Assembly: GCA_037577475.1 (NCBI GenBank)
Contig: CM075197.1
Coordinates: 13,591,018-13,655,017 of the forward strand
Source of the DNA: Chaunax sp. Z400
Lineage: Eukaryota > Chordata > Actinopteri > Lophiiformes > Chaunacidae
Reading direction: 5' to 3'
DNA length: 64,000 nt
Shown here: positions 1 to 9,873 of the stretch, in pieces
How the letters are laid out: each line of letters starts with the position of its first letter
Numbering within the stretch: the first letter of the stretch is position 1
Position numbers and translations under genes: made by a program
Notes under the pieces: model-generated
What the model saw: only the letters and a program-made list of their open reading frames with translations
The model's database searches: none
Told to the model about the DNA's origin: nothing

Positions 1-305
1 AAACTTATATGAATCCTAGAGTGTGCCTTGGAGTGTTTTTGAAGGTTCTTTGCATGTTTTACTTCTTTGGTTATGTTTTTGAGATTGTTTCACCCATGTA
101 GAGGCCTTCACAAGTAGAAATGAACATAGTGAACCTGAAGTATCCAAAGAGCATCTGTTAGTGATCACCAAAACGACCCAGCAGCGCCTCCACTCGAGTG
201 TCTTCAGGAGGGTTTCTTGTTTTTTGACTGTTTATCTGATAACTTCTAATTGCCAGTGAAAACACAACAGACACTGTAGGAGTGCTGTATCTGTCGACAG
301 ATGAA

Positions 306-343
306 AGATCAACCTCAAATGCATCATACAGTTATTTTAAAAT
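306..343 (+). repeat. Short dispersed repeat, copy 1
   Basis: The 20-mer agatcaacctcaaatgcatc at 306-325 recurs exactly at 1450-1469, and similarity continues for about 18 bases beyond. This is likely the remnant of one repeat family. I do not know its name. Confidence 0.55.
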
Positions 344-1449
344 GTCTAACGTGGAAATCGGTGAGCCAAAAAAACCTGATTGTATAAATGACAGTCTTCT
401 CTTTAAAAAGCTGGCACAGTTTTCATCTGCATGAATCTTAAAATACTAAATATAAACCAGGATTAAGGTTGGGATGATCACTCTACCTAGTGAAGAATGT
501 TTAAAGTGACACTTCTCTCCCTCTTCTTTCCGCCTCTCTCTCTCTCTCTTTCTCTCTCACTCTAAATCCTGTCTTATCTCATCCTGTCCTTCCCTGCAGC
601 TTCTTCTCATCATTCCACTTAAACTCTTTCGCTAATGAGTTCCTCGTCTCCTTCTCCTTGCCTTCACCCGCTCTTGTTTCGGTTCAGTTCTTCCTAAAGA
701 CAATGTAAACAGCATGAAGGTGGAAAAGGGAACACTGCAGCAGGCATGTACATTACAAATTGTGTTTGTCTGATGCATCTACATTTATTTCTCACTCATT
801 ATCTGTTTTCTGTCTTAGGTTGTGGTAATGTGGGGGGTGTAACAGATCCCAATTAGGTGGCTATTTTGATGGTCTGACGTATGAGGACTCATCTATATAC
901 AACACAAACACAGAATTAGAGCCACACTAGTACACTTCCATATGCAAAAGAAAGATGTCAAACACATCGCTGCAGTGCTTGCAGGCCCATTAGTTGGGTA
1001 TTAGTAATGAGAGAGAGTACTTTGATTATATCTATGACTCTGTGACTGATGCTTGTTTGGAACTCTGTCTGACTTTAAATCAAGAGTGTTTATGTGCTTA
1101 GCTATTGTGTGTGTGTGTGTGTGTGTGTGAGTTTGGTTGTGGTTGATAATATATTGGTGCTAACAGATATTTTATTACAAAAAAGGGAACGTCGAGCTTT
1201 TTTACGTACAGTGTTTGCTCTCTGGCTGTTCATATAAATTGAATATTGTTTGTATGCATGATAAATCTTTTAATTTAAATGACTCTAAAACACTAATTGC
1301 CCTGAGAATTCATGGATAATTTCACGCTCCCGTGATGATCAACGGCAGATGCGGCTGCCAAGGAATTTGTGGTATGAAGTCAAATGTAAGCATGGTGGGT
1401 GGTGTGGAAAGAAAAAGACACTCAGATACTGCAGGGGTGGACAGCTACA

Positions 1450-1488
1450 AGATCAACCTCAAATGCATCGTGCAATTATGTGAAAAAT
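1450..1488 (+). repeat. Short dispersed repeat, copy 2
   Basis: Shares an exact 20-base block with 306-325 in the same orientation, then diverges with scattered matches. The 1.1-kb spacing and decaying flank similarity suggest two old insertions of one family, or a local duplication. Confidence 0.55.
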
Positions 1489-1678
1489 AAAACTGTTTGA
1501 CGAAAAAGTCGTGAATTCATTCAAAACAATTCCATAATTGATAAAAAATCATTGATTCCAGTGAAGTCCAATATCTCACATGCTCTTTCCGTCACCTTTA
1601 CTGTCTTTGCTTCTTCTCTCCATTTCATCACTCAGCCACTGAAGCTGAGAGGAGGGCTGACGACCTTGCAACACTGCG

Positions 1679-1730
1679 TGTGTTTGTATGTGTGTGTGTG
1701 TGTTTGTAGGTGTGTGTGTGTGTGTGTGTC
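1679..1730 (+). repeat. (TG)n microsatellite, interrupted
   Basis: TG-rich run with several interruptions (tttg, tagg). It gives rise to Cys/Val-repeat and Thr/His-repeat open frames on the two strands that are not genes. Confidence 0.85.
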
Positions 1731-4700
1731 TTGGGTAATGGCTGTACAACAAACTCCCTCTCTGACACTTGGCCAACAGCGAGCATGCTCATGGCACACA
1801 AAGTAAATGTAGGTTGCAAGAGCTACAGAGCAGTAATGGCAGATTTTATACACTTTATTGCACTGCTAAGCCTTCCCAGTCTCTAACCCACCCTGCTCAA
1901 GCCTCACTTAATTGTGCTGTATACTACTGGCAACAATATATACAAGCTGTCACGGAGGCATAAAATTTGCATTAAAATACCTATTGCTCCCAAACTAAAA
2001 ACTGCAGCAGTGTCAGTCCTGATATCTATGCAGGAGTGGGGATTCAGTAACTTCTTGCTAGACTGCACCCTTTACATTATGCCACCCTCTTCACCATAGT
2101 GCACAGGGTACATACTGTAGCAGGTTGCAGAGTGGTGGGCAATATGTATCTTAGACATACTGTGCAACTGAGAATTTTGTACCAACAGTGCAGCCGAATG
2201 CAACTACCCCACCATATGAGATTATTATTTGATGTTGGATTTTTTGCTTTAAACTCCTTCATATCAATAATTACCCCTCTTTATAGCAGCCCAAACAGTT
2301 ACAAAACCCCGGTGATCATTTAAAGCTGATTCCATCCAGGCGTCTCTCCTTCAATCACTCCCTTTGTGTCCAAGGTTTGTGTATCTAGTCCCCTTTTTTT
2401 CTGGTTGAAGGAGGCTAAGACTCGAGCTGATCGGCTGGATGGCCAAATCTTATTTCATGCTTGTTATACACACACTCTCACAGACACACACGGAGACACA
2501 CACACACACACGCATAACCTTTCGTTAGCTGCAACAGGCTAATTGGGCTTAGGCTGGGGGGAGCCCGGGGCAGTGGAAAAAAAAAGAAAGGAGAGGGCGA
2601 GGAGGTGAGGAGGAAGACAAGGCCGTCATTATGAACACTGTGGACGGTGGAGATAATGGTCAGAGTTATTGAATCCCGATGCCACACTACATCCTTCCCT
2701 GCCCGATGGAAGAGATGGACAAACTGGTGGTACAGAAACAGAGAGGAGGAGGAGCGAGACAGAGAGCTCTTAGAGAGGAGCACCGATGATGCCAGACAAT
2801 ATGTGTAGAATATAGGCCTCTATATGAGTGTGGCATGGGTTAAGTGTGTGTGTGTCAGAGTCTCATAACCAAGGTCATGCTGCCTGTAGGCAGTTCATCC
2901 TCGTTGGCTCTACTAAACACAGTTCCACAAGAACTCTCCTTTCTCTCCCTTTTCCCATGATGCCTCCCCTCCTTTGCTGCCTTTACTGCTCTTCTTCTTC
3001 CATTTCTTCCTTTTGTTTCCCTTTCCCCCTAGCTCAGATTTAAATCTCATCTTCTTTTGTTGACATCTGTTTCTTTCTCTCTGTCCCCTTTCAAAGTCTT
3101 TTTTCACCGCAGAAGAAAAAACCTCTGTGACAGGAATCTCCCCGATGCAATAAAGAGAACCCTCTCTGCTTTACAGATTCATTTCTCTCCCCTCTCCTAT
3201 CTCACCAAGACCTTTCTGCTTCAGGTTTTCTATTCTGTTTCTCTATTCTAACCAGGGCAGGGAGGCTCTCCATTATCAAGCAAAGCCTGAAAGCCTCGAT
3301 TCTTTAAAAAAAATTACTTACAATTCACTAAGGAGGACGTTGCAAACACCTGGAGCTTTGGTTTAGAAAACTTACCTTGCTCAAACTTCCTCAAACCTGA
3401 TTGATTGCATTTCTGGTGTTAGACTTTTATCGTTGTGTTGATGTGTATCTCTTGTGTTTGAACAATTTAAACAAGACACGTGTGTCCAGCAAATAAATCT
3501 GATCATATAATAGTAAGTAAAGCATTAAAAAGTTTTCTTTCAGTCTGACATGCATATTTACATTTATTATGGTTTATCATTAAGGTGGCATAAACATCAT
3601 CTAGTTCTATCTAGTTTTATAGATATTGACATGGAAAAAAGTGGAAAGAAAGAATGAAAATGTATATTTGAAAAAATATTAATACAAATATCAACTACCT
3701 TCAATTGCAACTGCAGAAATGGTACCTCCTCAATGAGAAATATAGATGAATAGGACTCTTGCAAAGGAGCGCATGCTTACTGTAAATAGTGCACCAGCAA
3801 ACATATAAACCAGAATGTTACATGTATTTTTAAGGAAGAGAGAATTCATTACACCTGCAGTCACATGACATTAATTGATATTGACATGATATTAATTATT
3901 ACTAATGATGATTTTTCATTCATGGATTCCGGCAAGTTTAGCAGTGAATCATAATGTTCAACACCAGGGCCCTCAAAGTGGAAAATCTCCATGGCATCCA
4001 TTTGTGTTCTTAGTTACACCTGCGCCTTTTTTGCTTTGATATGTCAAGACATGTGCAGTTGGCTGCAAAAATCTGCTTATGAGTCATAAATATGGTGTAC
4101 CGGCAGCTCTGGCAAACTACATTGCATCTGCATCTCACTTTGCCAATAAGGGGCAGTGTTACTCTAACAAGTGTAGTAAGTACTTTAACACATTCCTCAT
4201 CAAAAGTCTGAGTTCCGACAGATGTTATTGAGTGTGTGTTGTGTATCTTTTCCGGGGAGAAAAGGTATAAAATGCACTGTGACAGCTAATCTCTTTGATG
4301 ACAGTAAGTGGCAATAATGCCGTGGTATAGTGGCAGTAAATGGAAGGAGTAAATTTTGTCTTTTTTTTTTGTACAAAACATAAGGGGGCGGGGGGCACAT
4401 TGTTTATATTTAGTATTGATCATAGTCATTGAAAAAAATCAATATTCTGCTAAAAGACACAGGTATCGCAGCATCAACACGTATACTATATCAAGCCAAC
4501 CATCTTTAGTGCTCGAGTTGCACTCTCAAAATGGAAAGCACTTGCTGGCAAACACTGAAAAAGAAACACACATACACACACACAAACACACAACATCCTC
4601 TGCGGAGTGTGAGAGACAAAAGAGGCAGGCTTTATTGTCTGAATAATTACTTTACATGCTACACTCACTCTGCAAGCAACCACAACAAGCGCAGAAAACA

Positions 4701-5190
4701 CAACACACTCTGGAACCACCGAAACACACACCCGTGGAGTGGATTACACATCTCTCCCTAGTCGATACCAAACACCTTCACGAAGCCTGTGCCATCAGGA
4801 AACGACACAACAGAGGAGCCCTAATCTCTTCGTGATGTGTGTGTAGGATGTTTTGTCATCATGCTTTCAACTTGGGATGTCCCTTCATTCACCCCATGTT
4901 CAGTGCAGATTTGACACACACCCAGCACACACGCACACATACAAACACGCTCAAGTGTGTCTAACACACTTATCCAGGAGACTATGATCCCCAGTAACAA
5001 CTAGCGACTCTGTGGAAAGTTGCCGCAATGCTGCAGGAATAAAAAAACAATTTCCTGTTGTTTTGTGCTAAGTATCTTGTGAACACATTCAGTATCTTCT
5101 TTATTTGCTAGACAAAAAAAAAAAACTAACAATGTGTGTCTATGTGGATTAGTAAATCTCACAGATATAGTATGCTCTGTTAAAAATTCT

Positions 5191-5296
5191 TATGCGTGCC
5201 CTGCAGCTCCCCATCACTGCCCAGTCTTCGCAGATTCACCAAACTCATCATTCATCAGCTTCAGCAGGGCCATCAGCCACCACCACCACCAGTGTC
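5191..5296 (+). repeat. Unnamed dispersed repeat, copy A
   Basis: A 106-base block that aligns without gaps to 30834-30939, about 85% identical by hand count (16 mismatches). The last 19 bases, including a (CAC)n run and AGTGTC, are identical. Similarity stops sharply afterwards. It is probably part of a fish transposable element whose family I cannot name. Confidence 0.65.
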
Positions 5297-5379
5297 AAGA
5301 TTCCACTTAATACTTAGGGCAGATGCCCTTCGATTTCAATCTTTCTGAACAGTTTAAAGACTTTCTGACATATCAGGGG

Positions 5380-5606
5380 TTGCTGTAACTCAAACATAGA
5401 GTAGTCATCCACTTATCAGAAGGTTGGTGGTTCCATCCCCAGCCCCTGCAGTCTACATGTTGAAGTGTCCTTGGCAAAACACTGTAGCCCCAATTGCTCC
5501 CAGTGGCTGTTCCATTAGTTTGTGAGTGATTGTGTGAGTGGTTACCACTCCTTATGAGCAGGTGGTGCCTTGCATAGTAGCCTCTGCCACCACCATTCAC
5601 CTGAGG
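5380..5606 (+). mobile_element. tRNA-headed SINE (family B), diverged
   Basis: Contains a pol III B-box-like GGTTCCATCCCC near 5429-5440 after CACTTATCAGAAGGTTGGT, then a body with TGCAGTCTACATGTTGAAGTG, TCCTTGGCAAAACACTG, CAATTGCTCCCAGTGG and GTTTGTGAGTGATTGTGTGAG. This arrangement is typical of abundant percomorph tRNA-derived SINEs. The same head occurs on the minus strand near 9300-9345. It abuts a second SINE fragment. Confidence 0.7.
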
Positions 5607-5609
5607 ACC

Positions 5610-5838
5610 AAAACAACCAAAAGTATGCAATATAGGTGAATCGAAAACTCTTAATTGCCCATAGGTGTGAATGTGAGTGTGAATGGTGTTTTTTCTCTCT
5701 ATGTGTTGGCCCTGTTATGAGCTGGTGACTTGTCCAGGGTGTACCTCGCCTCTCGCCCAGTGTCAGCTGGGATATAGGCTACAGCCCCCCATGACCCTGC
5801 ACAGGATAGGTGGTTACAGAAAATGGAGGGATGGAAAG
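5610..5838 (+). mobile_element. 5'-truncated SINE-like retroposon (family A)
   Basis: Begins inside the family body (AGTATGCAATATAGGTGAAT) and runs through GTGAATGTGAGTGTGAATGG, ACTTGTCCAGGGTGTACC, CAGCTGGGAT and CCTGCACAGGATAGGTGGTTA to a GGA-rich tail. It matches the 3' two-thirds of the near-full copies at 37650 and 24974. The missing 5' head is the usual result of incomplete reverse transcription. Confidence 0.75.
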
Positions 5839-6061
5839 TCTCTCCTGATTGAACTACTGTTAATTGCTATCTTCATGCTGGGAGCTATTCCTTGCTCCAA
5901 GTGAAGGAGTTCAAATATCCAAGGAGCCAGTCAGATTTTTGTGAACCACACGTATCCTCCCAGCCAGGCTGTCAGTCCTTGCATCAATGTCGCTGAGGAT
6001 GACAAATAAAGGAATCTTTTTTTTTTTTATCAAAGAGCAAGAAGAGCATTGAAACCATACA

Positions 6062-6215
6062 CCTCCCTGTGGAGTAATCCAACTGGGAGGAGGCCCCAGG
6101 AAATACCCAGAACACATTGGAGGGATTACATAATCCATCTGGCCTGGAAACACCTTGAGATCCTCAGGAGGAGCTAGGGAACATGGCCGGGAAGAAGGAC
6201 CCCAGGACTACTTTG
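6062..6215 (+). mobile_element. Rex3/RTE-like LINE fragment
   Basis: The run AACTGGGAGGAGGCCCCAGG, then AGAACACATTGGAGGGATTA, GGCCTGGAAACACCTTGAGA, and GGAGGAGCTAGG follows the 3' coding end of the fish Rex3 (RTE-clade) retrotransposon in order and spacing. The frame is broken. It overlaps in content with the fragment at 20440-20593 (the CTTGGGAACG and GAGCTGGAGGAG region), so the two are independent copies. Assignment is from recalled sequence. Confidence 0.7.
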
Positions 6216-6404
6216 CTTCTTTCAATACCATGTCAATCAAGAACCAGAGAACAGACAGAAAACTATGGACTATTACAGTATTTGCTGTTTTCTTATGTTT
6301 TTTTCATTTTTAATATGATATGTTTCAGGTTATTTAACTGTAAAAAAAAAGACTGTTACAACACATCAATATCAGAAATGATGCAAAATAGTACAGATAG
6401 AATA

Positions 6405-6560
6405 GTCTCATCTTTCTGGCAAATAGGTTGCTAGTTTGATCCCCCGATTACTATGGCTTTAGCTGATCATTGGTGGCTGGAGAGAGACTTGTGCTAAATG
6501 TGTCAGCTGAAGAACCCCTGAGCAAGACATTGAATCCAAACTGCTCCAAGGCCACAGTGC
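6405..6560 (+). mobile_element. Decayed tRNA-headed SINE remnant
   Basis: A B-box-like GTTTGATCCCCC is followed by CCTGAGCAAGACATTGAATC and CTGCTCC, which resemble the body of family B SINEs (GAGCAAGACACT...AATTGCTCC). The head is poorly preserved and the boundaries are approximate. Confidence 0.4.
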
Positions 6561-7544
6561 AGTGTGCTCATTAAGACATGCAAATGTATTGAAAGATGAG
6601 TGTCTCAAGGGAAGAGGTTCGTATTTATTCAACACCACGAAGCAACTGAAGCACAAAAATAATCAAAAAAAATGGCTGGCATGAAAACGTTTGTGGTGCG
6701 CCATCGAGAAGCACAGACCTATGGAAATCCATGTGACCAGCAACATTCTAGTAACCTTTTGGAAAATGCTTCCAAAGCGGTCTCAGATCATAGTCGTGGC
6801 TGCATGTGTTATGCATGGATTGTGTTGTTACAGTCTTCTTCATCTCTTGGTTGATCCTTTTATGTCCTCACCAGTCAGACTGGCGCTTTCTATGCAATAC
6901 TGAAGATATCACACAGAATATCATCTCCTCGATCAGGGCTCATTATTCTATCTAATCAATTCATAATCACATAAGCATGACTCTCTGTGACCAGAGGCAG
7001 ATGTTCACTGACAATATTTCACCACAAATCACGGCCATGGTTGGGCAAAATGTTCATTAGTGAGTTTTTTTTTTTTTTTTCTGTATTTACATCATGAGAT
7101 GGCATGGTCACATTTCATTATCAGGGACCCGGTTCTGCTCGACAAAGGGACAGATGCTGCCAACACAGAGACAGCTTTGCAGCGCTAGCCTCCGCTTTCT
7201 GGAATGGACATATGTGGGTTGCCGGAGGCTGTGGCTGTCACAGGCTGTAGCTCTTCTCAGGGCTAGCTGATGCGAGCGGAAGGGGTCAATGTGATTGGTT
7301 GATAAGAACAGAACTGTTTCGTGCTTGTTTGTGTGTGTGTGTGTGTAGAAAGAGAGAGACAGAGGTTGTTTGAAGTCCAGAGTGCTTTTTTCTGCTGCAT
7401 CGTCAACATCTGTAAACAGACAGTGGCACCCAACAGAACGCCCACGTTCACCATGTCACTTGCCTGCATGTGGGCATGTGACCATGTTGCGAACATGTGG
7501 GCACACACAAGCGCACTGACACTGCCTCAGAGCAGCTATAAAAA

Positions 7545-7741
7545 GGTGAGAAAAGGAGAACGACAGAAGAAAAAAAAGGAGGCGGCGTGGCTAAAGAGAC
7601 AGGGCAGATGAATCAAGGCAAAGGAAAGGAGGTGAACAAGAGAAAGAATAGAGACGGGAGAGAAAGAGGGACAAGCAGGTTGATGGGAAAAGGGGAGAGC
7701 AAGGGGAAGAAGGAATGCAAGGAGGGAGGGAAGAGAGGTTC
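7545..7741 (+). repeat. Polypurine tract
   Basis: Nearly 200 bases of G/A-dominated sequence, so a polypyrimidine tract on the grin2a sense strand. Of the sequence types here, this is one that can form triplex-like DNA, but no function can be read from it. Confidence 0.6.
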
Positions 7742-7825
7742 GCTGGATAAGTGGGGCAGTGCTGCAGCGTGACACATCAGCATTCTGAGCACAGCGGCAG
7801 AGAGTAGCGCAACGAACACAGCGGT

Positions 7826-7833
<8 letters not shown>

Positions 7834-7866
<33 letters not shown>
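7834..7866 (+). repeat. (TC)n microsatellite
   Basis: Uninterrupted TC dinucleotide array, 33 bases, closely followed by a CA run. Confidence 0.93.
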
Positions 7867-7869
<3 letters not shown>

Positions 7870-8827
7870 ACAAACACACACACACATAAGCATGTATGAA
7901 ATGCACACACAAGCTTCAAAACATGTATAGCACTGCGAGAGAGAGCATGCATCAAACACGCTATCTCACAAAAGACACACAGAAACAAGCTCCAAGTGTT
8001 TCCGATTAAAAGTACAAATCACCGGGTCGCATCATCTACTCCAACACACACAGAGACAGCCAAACATGGCGATAAACATGGACTACACATAGATGACGAC
8101 TGAATACCAACTGAATCCACCTTAGAGGGAGTGCTGCAGAGCTACAGATGCTGGGTGTTCCCTGAAATCTGGCATCATCTCAGACTACACGGAGGGGATG
8201 CTGACGTGACGAGAGCAGCCTCCTGTTGCTCCGTGAATTCCAATCTACAACATGTGCAGTTTCGTATTCATTATCTGGTACGCTTGATTGACATCGATCT
8301 GCTTGGCTGATTGAATCGATGTTTGATTGACTGGAATCGAAATGCTCCAAGAGAGTATTAGAGGTTAAAGAAATGATAAATTCTGTCAAAGAAGCAGAAA
8401 TTTAAACAGTTTAAATTTAAAAAATAATATAATGACATCAAGTCAAGATGGGTGAAGCTTTAAAACCAAAGTGTTGAGAGACGTTAATGCACAGTCAGTG
8501 CTTTTTTCCCTGTATGCTGTGTTGGTGTTTTGTGTTGTGTCTCAAATATTACATGTCAGGGACAATTACAGCACAAAAAAAAGAAGTATTTGTCAGGGAT
8601 GAAAACTAAATCCTAACAGAAAGTTTGTAAAGATTTTGACTTCTTATTGTGGCCAGTTGATTATTTCGCATAATTAACCAAATGTCAAGCACTCAAGGTT
8701 GATACTCTTTTTCAGGTGGTTCTATTTAGTAAATTAGTAAAAAACATGAACCCTTGTGATGCTCAGGGGCAATTCTAGGATCAGATTTTTAGGGTGGGTT
8801 CAGCCCTTAATGGAAAAGTGACATGGA

Positions 8828-8870
8828 TACAGTGCCTTGCAAAAGTGTTCAAATCCCCAATTTAATCACT
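8828..8870 (+). mobile_element. Tc1/mariner-like terminal inverted repeat fragment
   Basis: TA followed by CAGTGCCTTGCAAAAGTGTT and CAAATCCCC matches the well-known terminus of fish Tc1-like transposons (CAGTGCCTTGCAAAAGTATTC...CCCC) after a TA target dinucleotide. No opposite end (GCAAGGCACTG) was found nearby and no transposase frame follows, so it is a truncated or internally deleted copy. Confidence 0.65.
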
Positions 8871-9091
8871 CATTTTACTTGATAATTAAATATATAATGA
8901 ATAAATACATAATGACATACTTTTCAACATGTGATACTTAAACTTACCATTATAAAACTTTTAATGAAAATGCTAGTAAGTAACATGAGTTTTAACTCAC
9001 ATAATATTTTTAGGACCATCACTTTGGCAAACCTCGATTCAGTTAACTAATATTTCCTTCAGAAGCGGATGGATGAGGACAAAAATCACAG

Positions 9092-9345
9092 AAGAAGAAG
9101 AAGTAGCTTTATTTTGTCCTATACTTTTATACACTACAATGCTGTGTATAATGTAATGTATGTGTTCTCTGCATTTGACCCATCACTGAGGAGCAGTGGG
9201 CTGCCCTCACGGCACCCAGGGAGCAATTTGGGGTTCAGTATCTTGCTCAAGGATACGTCAACATGTAGACTGGGGGAACTGGGGATCGAACCACTGACCT
9301 TCTGATAAGTGGACAACCGCTCTTACCCCCTAAGCCACAGTATAA
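9092..9345 (-). mobile_element. tRNA-headed SINE (family B), near-full copy
   Basis: On the minus strand the element starts with CTGTGGCTTAGGGGGTAAGA (A-box-like) and GGTTCGATCCCC (B box), then CAGTCTACATGTTGACG, TCCTTGAGCAAGATACTGAA, CCCCAAATTGCTCCC, CACTGCTCCTCAGTGATGGG, and ends in AATAAAGCTAC followed by a (TTC)n tail. It shares its head with 5380-5606. Pol III-type promoter boxes mean it could once have been transcribed. Confidence 0.78.
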
Positions 9346-9602
9346 ATATCATTATATAAAACACGTGTTTTGGAGAGGTCGTCCCTCCAATCTGTGAACC
9401 TGAACCAGAAGCAAACTGGTAAGACATAACAATCTGAGACCACAAACAACTTTAAAACATTAAGTGACTACAATACCAGAAAGAATATGTGAGTCACAGT
9501 TTCTGAATGCTGTGGATGACCTATACCTCATGATGGCAAGAAAAAAACAACACTTTTTCTACAAAAAAAAAATGAGGGGGAACTCATGAAAGATCTGAGG
9601 TC

Positions 9603-9624
9603 AACCAAATTGAACAATTTGGTT
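9603..9624. repeat. Perfect inverted repeat, 10-bp arms
   Basis: aaccaaattg and caatttggtt are separated by two bases; an outer gtcaa/ttgac pair extends the stem with a bulge. The sequence is AT-rich, so it may be chance or a transposon relic. Confidence 0.6.
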
Positions 9625-9691
9625 TTTGACTTCATATAGACCCTCACTTTATTGTGCACAGAACAGCATTTGTGAAATGTGCTTTTTAAGA

Positions 9692-9873
9692 TGGAAGTTA
9701 TTGCAAATATTTTTGCAATAAAAAAAACCCAAATTATACAAAAGCACATTCTACCTTTCTAGTTTCTGTAGTATAAATGACTCTCGCAACACTGCACTGT
9801 GATAGAGTGAAGTTATTGAATAGTTTTCCCAATAAAAATCCCCCAAATTATATAGAAGCACATTTTACCTAAA
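9692..9873 (+). repeat. Diverged tandem duplication, period about 118 bases
   Basis: The segment starting GAAGTTATTGCAAATA at 9692 recurs as GAAGTTATTGAATAGT at about 9810. Both are followed by an A-rich run, CCAAATTATA, then GAAGCACATT or AAAGCACATT and CTACCT or TTACCT. A local duplication followed by drift is the simplest explanation. Confidence 0.6.

Larger units (their letters stand above)
1..5190. other. Intronic sequence with microsatellites, no gene seen
   Basis: Contains (TG)n runs near 1106-1130 and 1679-1730, a CA-rich run near 2467-2512, a pyrimidine-rich stretch at 2935-3100, poly-A/T runs and a small repeated segment (306 and 1450, listed separately). Open frames are short, overlap simple repeats and have no recognisable domain. 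Confidence 0.5.
6561..8827. other. Intronic sequence, no gene seen
   Basis: Contains a (GT)n/(GA)n run at 7329-7361, a purine tract at 7545-7741 and a (TC)n tract at 7834-7866. The 150-codon minus-strand open frame at 7536-7988 is mostly the complement of these simple tracts (Ser/Leu/Pro-rich) and is not accepted as a gene. Confidence 0.5.

Noticed and set aside
5935..6010. Minus-strand DIDARTDSLAGRI text resembling a LINE reverse-transcriptase segment.
   Set aside because: The match is too short to separate from chance; only the adjacent plus-strand Rex3-like segment was annotated.
7536..7988. 150-codon minus-strand frame.
   Set aside because: Mostly the complement of a polypurine tract and a (TC)n array; composition is Ser/Leu/Pro/Arg-Glu repeats without domain features.
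9290..9345. tRNA gene on the minus strand suggested by A- and B-box-like sequences.
   Set aside because: The boxes belong to a SINE head; cloverleaf arms do not form convincingly and the sequence continues into a SINE body. The same reasoning applies to 22231-22300 and 37650-37700.
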